This document shows positions 24,224 to 32,447 of a stretch of DNA of 37,886 nt, one piece after another. Below the pieces are notes generated by a model. The model was given only the letters and a program-made list of their open reading frames with translations, was not told the DNA's origin and did no database searches. The stretch comes from BRH-c25 sp964619815 (GTDB lineage Bacteria > Bacillota > Clostridia > Lutisporales > Lutisporaceae). Each line of letters begins with the position of its first letter. The first letter of the stretch is position 1. The stretch is taken from positions 1 through 37,886 of the forward strand of contig CAZUGK010000028.1 in assembly GCA_964619815.1 (NCBI GenBank). Direction: 5' to 3'. Both the position numbers and the translations under genes were made by a program.

Positions 24224-24940
24224 GTGAACGTACTGAATCAATCGGATTCAGTTCCATTGTATAAACAGCTGAAAGACATCATTAAAACGAAGATAATGAG
24301 GGGTGAATTGAAGCCAAACGAGCGTATTCCATCTGAATTGGAATTGAGCGAAAACTACAACGTGAGTAGAATAACGATACGCAATGCAATTAACGAGTTG
24401 GTAGAAGAGAACCTTTTAATAAAGAAACAGGGTAAGGGTACTTTTGTATGCGGCAACAAAATTGAACGGAATATTGCTCGGTTGATGGGTTTTACGGAGA
24501 TCTGCAATATGAGCGGACTCAAAGCAAGTAGTGAAATCCTTTTCTGCGGGGTTGTGGATGCAACTCAGCGTGATATTGAAATTTTGAAGTTGCAGGAAAA
24601 TGAAAGAGTGATAAGCATTCAGAGGGTACGCTATGCTGATGATGTTCCGGTAATTCTGGAACACGTCAGATTCCCGAGCAAGTATTCATACTTGATGTTG
24701 GAGGACTTGAAAAATGGTTCTATATACCATTTACTAAGAGAAAAGTATAAAGTCCAACTGCAGTCTTCTCGTAAAAGCATTGAAATGACTTTTGCCACAG
24801 ATAAGCAAGCCTCTCTTCTGAAAATTGCCAAAGGGTATCCTATGATTTTAATTTCCGGCTTTGTACTGGATGATAAAGACATGCCGGTTCATTACACTGA
24901 TCAATATATTGTAGGGGATAAATTTAAATTGATTATCTAG
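24224..24940 (+). CDS. GntR-family regulator, HutC subfamily (wHTH + UTRA)
   Basis: DNA-binding regulator of 238 aa. The winged HTH spans residues 5-75: PLYKQLKDIIKTKIMRGEL, then PSELELSENYNVSRITIRNA and the wing KKQGKGTFV. The UTRA ligand-binding domain follows (ISIQRVRYADDVPVILEHV, then MPVHYTDQYIVGDKFKL at the end). E. coli FrlR, which controls fructoselysine use, is of the same subfamily. GTG 24224 is the start, five bases after AGAAGGGA; a TTG-initiated longer form at 24200 would lie inside the operator. Its own promoter carries the shared element, and matching elements lie before hyuA, the second kinase, the MFS gene and the ABC operon, so it is the likely repressor of module 2. The effector is probably a phosphorylated fructosamine. 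Confidence 0.9.
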   Translation: MNVLNQSDSVPLYKQLKDIIKTKIMRGELKPNERIPSELELSENYNVSRITIRNAINELVEENLLIKKQGKGTFVCGNKIERNIARLMGFTEICNMSGLKASSEILFCGVVDATQRDIEILKLQENERVISIQRVRYADDVPVILEHVRFPSKYSYLMLEDLKNGSIYHLLREKYKVQLQSSRKSIEMTFATDKQASLLKIAKGYPMILISGFVLDDKDMPVHYTDQYIVGDKFKLII

Positions 24941-25055
24941 AAGACCAAGTGATGCATTATATGTTTATTCTTTGCCAGTTATTAGAGGAAAAGTTGTAAT
25001 AAGTGTTAAACAGTTATGAACTGATACCTATGTCAAGGACATAAATAAAATAGCG

Positions 25056-25324
25056 CTAAACACTCAAGAGATGATTTTTGTATTGTACAGGGGTCATCTC
25101 TTTTAATCCCATATATCTATAGTTATTATAGTATGTAATATAGTTTTCTACTTTAATTTTAAACTCTTCATAAGTTCTATTTGGAGTATCGTTTATCGAA
25201 TCTTTTATATGACCCCAAAATGATTCCTGTGGGGCATTGTCCGGTAGATTCCACGTCTTGACATGGATTGCACCAATCCATTTTGTTTGAGTAGCTTTTG
25301 TTATGTTGCTAGTGTAATCGACTA
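25056..25324 (-). pseudogene. IS3-family (IS150-like) transposase relic, C-terminal part
   Basis: The minus-strand frame contains NLPDNAPQESFWGHIKDSIND, seen as DNAPQESFWGHIKD, which holds the last catalytic Glu of the DDE integrase domain of IS3-family OrfB proteins. It ends YITYYNNYRYMGLKEMTPVQY and a stop, exactly as these transposases end. Only about 85 residues remain, upstream of which the sequence runs into the 3' end of a group II intron. No N-terminal DD residues, OrfA or terminal inverted repeats were found. Confidence 0.8.
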
Positions 25325-25357
25325 AAGAAAAGGGATTGCTCCCTTTTCCTCGTCTAA

Positions 25358-25392
25358 GAACCGTACATGAGAGTTTCCCACTCATACGGCTC
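25358..25392 (-). ncRNA. Group II intron domain V
   Basis: 35-nt hairpin: GAGCCGTATG at the 5' side pairs with CATGTACGGTTC, with inner stem GAGT/ACTC and a GGGAA loop. It has the AGC catalytic triad near the base, as expected for domain V. Confidence 0.8.
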
Positions 25393-25534
25393 AAGCATTT
25401 CTTAACCATTTCTGGCGGCAGACAGTGATTGTAACTGCAGTTTTCTTTTTGTAAAATACGCTTCGTGTATGAAAGGATTTTTAGAAATCTGTAGTTTGGG
25501 ATGTCGGATGATTTCTATTCTTCTTAGGTTTATA

Positions 25535-25544
25535 NNNNNNNNNN
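25535..25544. other. Assembly gap inside the intron relic
   Basis: Ten placeholder Ns. The missing piece would include the maturase X/thumb region of the reverse transcriptase, unless that part was deleted. Confidence 0.95.
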
Positions 25545-25904
25545 TTTTGCCCATTGCTGTAATAATAAATATAGTGTGTTATTGATGTAAGAAAAGGCTT
25601 GACTTGACACAACATCTCTGTGGTAATGATAAAGTCATCAGCGTAGCGTATTAGATTTACTTTGGTTTTTGAACGATAGTGATTTTCTATTTTACCCTTT
25701 GAATTTCGATGGTATTTGTCTTGAATTCATTTTTCAAGACCATCCAATGTCATGTTTGCATATAGGCTTGAGATGGCTCCTCCTTGTGGTGAACCTGTGT
25801 TCGTAGGGAATAAGGTGCCCTCATATATGAACCCTGATTTTAAGAATTGCTTCATTTTGAATAGTGGCATCTATATTCACCTAACTTGCCATATTGGACA
25901 TTAA

Positions 25905-25937
25905 CACTCATCTTTTAGGTGAGTGCTTTTTATTTTT
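25905..25937 (+). terminator. Orphan terminator-like hairpin
   Basis: CACTCAT / GTGAGTG stem with a 7-nt loop and CTTTTTATTTTT. It resembles the terminator after tRNA-Ala (18 of 23 bases alike by eye), but no gene ends here, so it may be what remains of a displaced gene end. Confidence 0.5.
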
Positions 25938-26042
25938 CAAGTCTTTGATAGATAAACGCTTAAAAGCAAAGTGCCTATAAAAAAAGCCTTACAGTTAATA
26001 ATGGGTAGTGTCAAGATGAAGACAGCAAGTTACTTTTTACAT

Positions 26043-26170
26043 TTATGTAAATATGTTCGGGTTGTTTGCCTTTGCTTTCTCAACTATACTGTAAACAACT
26101 GCACTGGCTTCTGCTCCCTTGGGAGTGTCACTGAACGGCCGGTTTTTCCAGTCTGAGGCGCTCGGTTTTC
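26043..26170 (-). pseudogene. IS66-family transposase relic (C-terminal tail)
   Basis: Minus-strand translation reads SDWKNRPFSDTPKGAEAS then AVVYSIVEKAKANN and a stop after NPNIFT. This matches the conserved tail of IS66 TnpC proteins, where RKNWLFSDTPKGA is usual. Upstream, ENRA appears in another frame, so the piece is frameshifted and deleted. Only about 40 residues remain. Confidence 0.65.
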
Positions 26171-26540
26171 CTTTAGCTATTTTCACCTCTCACCTAAAGC
26201 TGTACGACCATGCTGCTTACCTAGCAGAGTATTGAAATATATTACTTATGTGATAGAATAAAAAATAAATGCTTATTCAATTACCCTTGCAATTTAATGA
26301 ATTTTTATAAAAGTGACTATATAAATTTTGCTTGGCGTATCAAGTGATATATAAGATGCATTTGTAATTGATATTTTATAAATATACCCATAATATTACA
26401 AGCTCGATAATTTTTAAGATGTTTTTGCAGTATTAACGGCTATAAGATTTGCAAGAAGCACGGCGTACACAGATGAAGGCTGAGAAATACTGAGGTATTT
26501 AAAGAAGTTGAGATGTTATTAGGGAAGAGGGGGATATAAT
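26171..26540 (+). promoter_or_regulatory. Upstream region of the PucR-type regulator
   Basis: No gene seen. A possible promoter is TTGCTT (26328-26333), 16-bp spacer, TATAAG (26350-26355). A purine-rich GAGGGGGAT lies just ahead of the TTG start at 26541. Confidence 0.4.
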
Positions 26541-27992
26541 TTGAATAAAGTAATAGATTTGCTGAAACTGCCGTCCTTATCAAATGCATACATCGTTGCG
26601 GGTTTTAATGGGGTTTTCAATACTGTCACAAAGATGGATATTTTGGAAACTTCATTTCCTGCAGTAGAGAGGTTTCTATTTCCATATGGTTTTTTCTTTA
26701 CCTCTTTCTGGAATTCAAAAAATGACAAAGATAATAGAATAAATCTGGTCAAATCTATGATAGAACATAATTGTGCAGGGATAGCAATTATGCCCGGCCC
26801 CAATCTGAATGATGAAATAGACAAGGAAATCATAAGCTTGGGAGATGAACATTCTTTTCCTATTGTTTATGTGCCTTCCAGCGTTTGCTGGAGTGATATC
26901 ATATCACAGTTTTCACTGCTTGTAAGTTCCATAAACCGATCGGAATCGGATTCCAGAATGGTAGACATTTTGCAGAGCTTAAGTGACTTTCACATAGACA
27001 AAAACATGCAAAGGTTTTGTGACCAGCTGAGCAAGTCGCTGTCCATGCCTATGATAATCAATGTAAACGACACTTACTTTTGCGGATTACAAAACAAAGC
27101 AGTATCAAGCATACTATCAAAAATACATTCGGTAAAACCAAAAAGAGCCGGTAAAATATACAATCCAATATGTTTGCATATTAACAGCAGTAATATGTCA
27201 ATTGTCTATTTTGGTAATAGCTCTGTTATTGCCACTTACCTGGATAGTCAAAACATAACAAACCCAAATCTTGATATTTTCTACGAAATAGCACCGATTT
27301 TGATTAAAGAACTGGATAATTATAATAATAGAACTGACGGCACTGTCAAAAAAAAGGCAAGCCTGAAGGATAATACTTCCTATTATTTGGCCTTACTGAA
27401 GAAGAAGAACATTAATTCCGAAATTGAGTCGCTTAGCCCTGAATACTTGGTGTATGAAGAGAACAGCTTTTATAACTATGTAATTCTTTTACTGCCCCAA
27501 AAAGAGGATGATAGAGATATAGTCTATAAAGATTATTATAAAATCATACAAAAAACAAACCCATTGTTTTTTACATTTTCCAGGCAAAGCTTTTCTGATA
27601 ACGAATTATACAAGCAGATCGGTTTGCTGAAATACTTGGTAAACTCCCTGCTGTTTTTGGATGGAATTTTCTGCATTGATGAACTGCCGCTTTTATACAC
27701 CATTCAGTATTCACAATATGAGTTTAAGGAAAAGATATTCAAGATTAACAGTATGGATTTGAATCTTGAAACAGAACCCTCCTTCTTCGATACCTTGCGC
27801 TTATATATTGTCCTCCGGAATATAAACAATGTATCCGACCTGCTGGGGATTCATGCGAATTCAGTTAAGTACAGGATACAGAAGTGCTTTAAGGTTAGCA
27901 AGAACGATGAATTTAATATTCTGACAGAATTGCCGTATATAAGGTTTTTAATGTCTCTGGAAATCTTGAAGATAGAAGCTATTATAAACTAA
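26541..27992 (+). CDS. PucR/CdaR-family transcriptional regulator
   Basis: A 483-aa regulator. The N-terminal part (about 1-125) resembles the PucR purine-catabolism regulator domain (LLKLPSLSNAYIVAGFNGV, then GIAIMPGPNL). The C-terminal end (about 430-483) is the PucR-type helix-turn-helix, RLYIVLRNINNVSDLLGIHA then NSVKYRIQKCF. The middle is poorly conserved and may hold a ligand-sensing region. Start is TTG 26541 with GAGGGGGAT seven bases ahead; no ATG fits better. A strong terminator follows, then a promoter for the transport/peptidase operon, so it most likely activates that operon. Members of this family control purine, sugar-acid and amino-acid use; the effector here is unknown. Confidence 0.85.
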   Translation: MNKVIDLLKLPSLSNAYIVAGFNGVFNTVTKMDILETSFPAVERFLFPYGFFFTSFWNSKNDKDNRINLVKSMIEHNCAGIAIMPGPNLNDEIDKEIISLGDEHSFPIVYVPSSVCWSDIISQFSLLVSSINRSESDSRMVDILQSLSDFHIDKNMQRFCDQLSKSLSMPMIINVNDTYFCGLQNKAVSSILSKIHSVKPKRAGKIYNPICLHINSSNMSIVYFGNSSVIATYLDSQNITNPNLDIFYEIAPILIKELDNYNNRTDGTVKKKASLKDNTSYYLALLKKKNINSEIESLSPEYLVYEENSFYNYVILLLPQKEDDRDIVYKDYYKIIQKTNPLFFTFSRQSFSDNELYKQIGLLKYLVNSLLFLDGIFCIDELPLLYTIQYSQYEFKEKIFKINSMDLNLETEPSFFDTLRLYIVLRNINNVSDLLGIHANSVKYRIQKCFKVSKNDEFNILTELPYIRFLMSLEILKIEAIIN

Positions 27993-28020
27993 GCATATAG
28001 GGACTGAGTTATGTTTATGC

Positions 28021-28078
28021 GGGTTTTTCCGGAATGGGGCTGAGTATACTCCGCCGTCATTCCGGAGAAGCCCTTTTT
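28021..28078 (+). terminator. Terminator after the PucR-type gene
   Basis: GGGTTTTTCCGGAATG pairs with CATTCCGGAGAAGCCC (two wobbles), followed by TTTTT. Confidence 0.85.
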
Positions 28079-28153
28079 GCGTTCATATTGTTTTTAAATT
28101 CTGAATTGTATATTAAGAACAAAACTAAAATTAATATTTGGTTGTAACGTACA

Positions 28154-28181
28154 TTGAAGGAAAAAGCATGTCAAGTATAAT
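28154..28181 (+). promoter_or_regulatory. Promoter of the module 3 operon
   Basis: TTGAAG (28154-28159), 16-bp spacer, consensus TATAAT (28176-28181), 47 bp before the first structural gene. No copy of the module 2 operator is seen here. Confidence 0.6.
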
Positions 28182-28228
28182 TTGAATAAAGAAACATTTA
28201 AATATTCTGAACAGGGAGGGATTAATAT

Positions 28229-29275
28229 ATGTATGACATTGAACTGGTAAGTGCTGCGACGAAGCTGCTGCGCGATATGTTCATGGTTGAAAAGGGCGAA
28301 TCGGTTGTACTTACCGAGGATACGGAGTCAAACTATGATGTTGTTGAAGCAACAGCACAAGCTGCTTTTGCGCTGGGAGCAAAACCGATGATTGTAAAGA
28401 TTGCTTCTCCCAGGGGAGTGGGAAAGGCTGCGGATTGTGATTTCCCTGCAGAACCGCTGACGGCATTGCTTTCTGCAGCAGATGTATGGATTGAATACAA
28501 TAATGAATGGATTTTCTATTCTACAGTGTATGACAATGTCATTAAAAACAACAAGAAACTGAGATATATGAACCTGGTGGGTGCAAAACCGGATTTAATG
28601 ATGAGGAATATAGGCAGAGTAGACGTGCCTAACCTTATAAAATTCATATTAAAGGTCGAAGCAGCTACAAAGGCGGCAAAGCATGTAAGAGTCACCACAC
28701 CAGGCGGCAGTGATATAGAATTTGACAATGTGCCGGGCCGGGAGTTTGCAACTGCAGACGGAATCGTAAGAAAAGGTGAAGTGAAGATGCTCCCCGGACA
28801 GATATCATGGGCTCCGGAATTCAAGACTATAAACGGCACAATAGTTATAGACGGAACGTTAACACCTCCGTGCAATAAGCTGAATGAACCCGTAAAGTTA
28901 AGGGTTAAAGAAGGCAAAATCATAAAAATAGAAGGCGGACAGCAGGCAAGGGATTTTGAAAACTGGCTGAAGAGCTTTAACGACGAGAATATGTTCACTA
29001 CGGCACATATTGCCTATGGGCTTGGACCAGGAGCAAAATTGTCAGGGGATATAGTTGAGGATGAAAGGGTATGGGGATGTACCGAATGGGGTTTTGGAAA
29101 TGTAGGCGGATTGTTGACTTCCGATATTCCTGGGGGGATACCTGCAGCATCACACTCTGATGGTATATGTTTAAATGCAACAGTTTATCTGGACGGTAAA
29201 TTGTTCCTCAAGGAAGGTATGGTTGTAGGGCCTACGGACGAGATAGTAGAATTGGCAAGAAAACTTGGCAAGTAG
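28229..29275 (+). CDS. M29-aminopeptidase/NicX-like metalloenzyme, copy 1
   Basis: A 348-aa cytoplasmic protein of the group that joins M29 aminopeptidases and the iron-dependent 2,5-dihydroxypyridine dioxygenase NicX. The C-terminal part supplies candidate metal ligands His260 (TTAHIAYGLGPG), His309 and Asp311 (PAASHSDGI); a conserved block EDERVWGCTEWGFGNVGG lies between. The H...HxD pattern is more like NicX than like the five-ligand M29 aminopeptidases. Start ATG follows AGGGAGGG. A gap-free second copy lies at 32448, and an M20 hydrolase and an importer follow, so peptide, amide or heterocycle hydrolysis is plausible. In an anaerobe a dioxygenase reaction would be unlikely. Confidence 0.78.
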   Translation: MYDIELVSAATKLLRDMFMVEKGESVVLTEDTESNYDVVEATAQAAFALGAKPMIVKIASPRGVGKAADCDFPAEPLTALLSAADVWIEYNNEWIFYSTVYDNVIKNNKKLRYMNLVGAKPDLMMRNIGRVDVPNLIKFILKVEAATKAAKHVRVTTPGGSDIEFDNVPGREFATADGIVRKGEVKMLPGQISWAPEFKTINGTIVIDGTLTPPCNKLNEPVKLRVKEGKIIKIEGGQQARDFENWLKSFNDENMFTTAHIAYGLGPGAKLSGDIVEDERVWGCTEWGFGNVGGLLTSDIPGGIPAASHSDGICLNATVYLDGKLFLKEGMVVGPTDEIVELARKLGK

Positions 29276-29293
29276 AGCGGGGGAAAATAAGCT

Positions 29294-30520
29294 ATGAATA
29301 ATATGGATATAATGGAGAAAATAGGGAACAAGAGAGACCAGATGATAAATGATTTGATAAAGCTGTGTTCAATACCTGCGGTAAACCCCAGATGTAATGG
29401 AAATGGCGAGTATGAACGCATGACTTGGCTAATGAAATTGCTGGACGGCTATTCTATTCCCTATGAAGTTTTTGAAGTTGAAGATAAAGGTGTCAAGCAA
29501 GGAAAAAGATTAAACGTTTTGGTTAAATTTGCAGGGACTGAAAAAACAGAAAATACATTATGGTTTATATCGCATATGGATACAGTGGCAGCGGGAGATC
29601 TGAAGGCCTGGGATATGGATCCGTTCAATCCGCTGATAAGAAATGGCAAAATATACGGAAGAGGCACAGAAGACAATGGACAAGCAGTCATATGCTCAAT
29701 ATATACATGTCTGATAATTAAGGAAAAGAATATTATACCAAAATGCAATGTAGGGTTTGTTTTTGTGAGTGATGAGGAAACAGGAAGCGACTTTGGGTTA
29801 AAAGCTCTAGTCGAAAAAGACATTTTTAAACAGGGGGATGAAGCTATTGTGCCCGATGGAGGCAATAGTGAGGGATCATTTATCGAAGTGGCGGAAAAGT
29901 CTATGGTATGGCTTAAATTTACGGTAATAGGCAAAGAAGGCCATGCTGCTATGCCGCAGTTTGGTATTAATGCAAGCTCCATATCCGCCAGATTGTGTGT
30001 TGAACTTGAAGATACATTAAAAAGTAAATTCTCTGACAGAGATGTATTATTTGACCCACCCTATTCCACTTTCGAGGTAACCCAGAAATTTGCCAATGTT
30101 GACAGCCCCAATGTATTGCCGGGGAAAGACTGCTTTGCAATAGATATGCGTATTTTACCCGAATATAAGGTAGATGAGGTACTGCAGGAAGTCAACAGGG
30201 TAATTTCAAAATATGAATACAATCATAAAGTCAAGGTAAATTATGAATTTCTCCAGAGAGTGGATGCACCCAAACCTACTTCAGCTGATTCAAGAATAGT
30301 AAAGAATTTAGCTGAAACAATTTCAGAGCTGGGAGTGAATCCTAAAGTGGGCGGAATAGGCGGAGGAACATGTGCAGCTATACTTAGAGCCATAGGTATA
30401 CCTGCTGTCGTATGGGCAACTGTCGATGACCTGGCTCATCAGCCTAACGAGTATGCGGTTATTGATAACATGGTCAGAGATACCAAGGTATTTGTTTTAA
30501 CTGTTTTGAAATACATCTAG
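29294..30520 (+). CDS. M20-family peptidase/deacylase (ArgE/DapE type)
   Basis: Zinc hydrolase of 408 aa from the M20 family (acetylornithine deacetylase, succinyl-diaminopimelate desuccinylase, dipeptidases); cytoplasmic. Metal and catalytic residues are in order: His94 and Asp96 in FISHMDTV, Asp127 in GRGTEDNGQ, and the pair Glu161-Glu162 in SDEETGSD. A late His appears in DDLAHQPNEY. The dimerisation domain spans roughly 200-310 (GHAAMPQFGINASS). ATG 29294 lies after CGGGGGAA, 18 bp behind the preceding gene. Substrate is probably an N-acyl amino acid or short peptide delivered by the module 3 transporter. All key residues seem to be intact. Confidence 0.88.
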   Translation: MNNMDIMEKIGNKRDQMINDLIKLCSIPAVNPRCNGNGEYERMTWLMKLLDGYSIPYEVFEVEDKGVKQGKRLNVLVKFAGTEKTENTLWFISHMDTVAAGDLKAWDMDPFNPLIRNGKIYGRGTEDNGQAVICSIYTCLIIKEKNIIPKCNVGFVFVSDEETGSDFGLKALVEKDIFKQGDEAIVPDGGNSEGSFIEVAEKSMVWLKFTVIGKEGHAAMPQFGINASSISARLCVELEDTLKSKFSDRDVLFDPPYSTFEVTQKFANVDSPNVLPGKDCFAIDMRILPEYKVDEVLQEVNRVISKYEYNHKVKVNYEFLQRVDAPKPTSADSRIVKNLAETISELGVNPKVGGIGGGTCAAILRAIGIPAVVWATVDDLAHQPNEYAVIDNMVRDTKVFVLTVLKYI

Positions 30521-30731
30521 TATTTAGCAATACTAAAACAAAGCATTATATGATAAAATTATGTAAACTAAATGACAATAGCAAAGTACTATCGAATGGA
30601 AACTTTATAAACCAACTGTTTCATATTGTTAACTTCTTTATATTGCTGCAATATACAACTGCTTATACACGACAGACTTTACAACCGTAAAGGAATAAAA
30701 ATATAAAATATGAGAAGGAGGCACATAATTT

Positions 30732-32405
30732 ATGAAAAAAGTAGTAGCATTGTTACTGGTTTTCACACTTATTGCTGTTATGTTCACGGGGTGCGGCGGC
30801 GGAAATGATCAAGGGGCACAAAGTCAGGAAACCCAACAAGCCAGCAGTCCGGCAGAGAAGATAATGCGTATAAGTGTATCCGGCACTCCAAAATTGGATC
30901 CTGCAGTTGCTAATGATGACAGCAGCAGCATGGCTGTAATCAACTTGTATGACACATTGGTATATCCTCAACCGGATGGAACGCTAAAACCGCAATTAGC
31001 TGACAAATGGGAAGCTAGCCCAGATAACTTGAGCTATACGTTTACGTTGAAGAAAGGGGTTAAATTCCATAACGGTGATGAGTTGACTGCTGATGATGTA
31101 GTATTCACTTTTAACAGGATGATGACAATAGGCGAAGGGTTTGCCTATTTGTACAAGGGTATTGTAAAAGAGGCAACTGCCGTTGATCCGACTACCGTTA
31201 AGTTTACCCTTACAAAGCCGTATGCTTTGTTCGTTCCAAGTCTCATAAGGTTATATATAGTAAATAAAAATGAAGTAACGAAAAACATCCAGAAGGACGG
31301 TCCATACGGTGATATGGGCGATTATGGCAAGAATTGGCTTATTACCCATGATGCAGGCTCTGGTGCTTATACCGTGAAAGAACTACAGCAGCAGGGATAT
31401 ATGTATGCTACGAAATTTAATGATTACTGGGGTGGATGGGACAAGGATGCTCCGGACTCAATCAAGCTTATCGATAATACACAGAGTGTAACAATACGTA
31501 CCTTAATGGGGAACCGAGAGCTTGAAATAACTGATATGTGGCAGTCTACAGAGAATCTGGATGCCATATCAAAGATTCCGGGCGTAAGCTTGGCAAAATA
31601 CAGCAAAGGCGCCGTACAGTACATGATGTTCAACACCAAAAAGGCACCTACTGATGATGTTAACTTTCGTAAAGCTTTAACCTATCTGTTCGATTATGAA
31701 ACAATATCAAAAAAGATACTTGTTGATTCACCTGTAAGTGCCGGTCCGGTCAGCTCCAATTTGCCAGGCCATGATTCCAGCATTCCTAAGGGTACCTTTG
31801 ATGTCAACAAAGCGAAAGAATATTTACAGAAATCAAAATATGCAGGCCAACTTGATAAATATCCTATTGAGCTGCTCGTAAATTCCGATGTTGCAGACCA
31901 TCAGAAGATTGCGCTTGCATTCCAGGCAGCTGCCCAGCAGGCAGGCTTGACAGTTAAGATTTCCAAAGCTCCGTGGCTTTCGATTACGGACCAGGTTGCA
32001 AAGGTTGAAACAACTCCTAACCTTGTGAGCATAAATGATGCACCCAGCATTTTTGAAGCAGGGAACGTGCTGCAAAACCGTTACTCATCCAGTTCAACCG
32101 GAACGTGGGAACAGGCCGAATGGATACAGGACAAGAACCTGGATGCTCAGATAGAGGAGGCTCTACGTACTCCGGATAAGAATGAAAGATTTAATAAGTA
32201 CGCAGCATTGCAGCAAAAGGTTGTTAATGATATAGCTCCTTCTGCCTATCTTGTAGACCTTACTGAAAGATGCGGATATCAGAGCGATTATGTTTACTGG
32301 CCTGCTGCGGAAGCTTCAAAAAATGGAGAATTCATGCTTTTGCCAATGGGTTATCATTATAACTTCCATGAATTCAAAATATACCCCGATAAGATGAAAA
32401 AATAG
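30732..32405 (+). CDS. ABC transporter substrate-binding lipoprotein, family 5, module 3
   Basis: Extracellular solute-binding protein, 557 aa, of the oligopeptide/dipeptide (SBP_bac_5) family. The N-terminal MKKVVALLLVFTLIAVMFTG leads to lipobox Cys21 and a Gly/Gln/Ser linker. Body landmarks: INLYDTLVYPQPDGTLKP, then KFHNGDELTADDVVFTFNRM and GSGAYTVKELQQQG. ATG follows AGAAGGAGG. Its gene sits between the M20 gene and the second M29-like gene and should serve the OppBC permease further downstream. The sequence is clearly different from the binding protein of module 2, so the two importers carry different substrates. Confidence 0.92.
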   Translation: MKKVVALLLVFTLIAVMFTGCGGGNDQGAQSQETQQASSPAEKIMRISVSGTPKLDPAVANDDSSSMAVINLYDTLVYPQPDGTLKPQLADKWEASPDNLSYTFTLKKGVKFHNGDELTADDVVFTFNRMMTIGEGFAYLYKGIVKEATAVDPTTVKFTLTKPYALFVPSLIRLYIVNKNEVTKNIQKDGPYGDMGDYGKNWLITHDAGSGAYTVKELQQQGYMYATKFNDYWGGWDKDAPDSIKLIDNTQSVTIRTLMGNRELEITDMWQSTENLDAISKIPGVSLAKYSKGAVQYMMFNTKKAPTDDVNFRKALTYLFDYETISKKILVDSPVSAGPVSSNLPGHDSSIPKGTFDVNKAKEYLQKSKYAGQLDKYPIELLVNSDVADHQKIALAFQAAAQQAGLTVKISKAPWLSITDQVAKVETTPNLVSINDAPSIFEAGNVLQNRYSSSSTGTWEQAEWIQDKNLDAQIEEALRTPDKNERFNKYAALQQKVVNDIAPSAYLVDLTERCGYQSDYVYWPAAEASKNGEFMLLPMGYHYNFHEFKIYPDKMKK

Positions 32406-32447
32406 TAAATAAAATTTGAAATTTAAATACAGAAGGGAGTCTTTTAA

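Larger units (their letters stand above)
25325..25900 (-). mobile_element. Decayed group II intron (reverse-transcriptase fragment plus domains V-VI)
   Basis: Minus-strand translation between 25880 and 25546 gives NTGSPQGGAISSLYANM and LIRYADDFIITTEM, the GTPQGG and YADD motifs of group II intron reverse transcriptases. An in-frame TGA follows DGLEK, and the N-terminal palm region is missing, so the protein is dead. After an assembly gap, 25392-25358 folds as catalytic domain V: GAGCCGTATG...CATGTACGGTTC with an AGC triad. A domain VI-like stem (AAAAGGGA/TCCCTTTT) follows up to about 25325, where IS3 transposase coding resumes. This looks like an intron inserted in the transposase gene and later truncated at its 5' side. 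Confidence 0.8.

Noticed and set aside
25066..25102. AAGAGATGA/TCATCTCTT hairpin as a terminator
   Set aside because: It lies inside the end of the IS3 transposase frame (MTPVQY region) and has no clear T run; it is more likely a feature of the element's coding end.
25905..25937. Terminator as the target of a class C group II intron
   Set aside because: Its T run points away from the intron relic, on the opposite strand, which does not fit insertion downstream of a terminator.
25971..26156. Plus-strand 61-codon frame
   Set aside because: It runs antisense through the IS66 relic and has no ribosome site or recognisable sequence.
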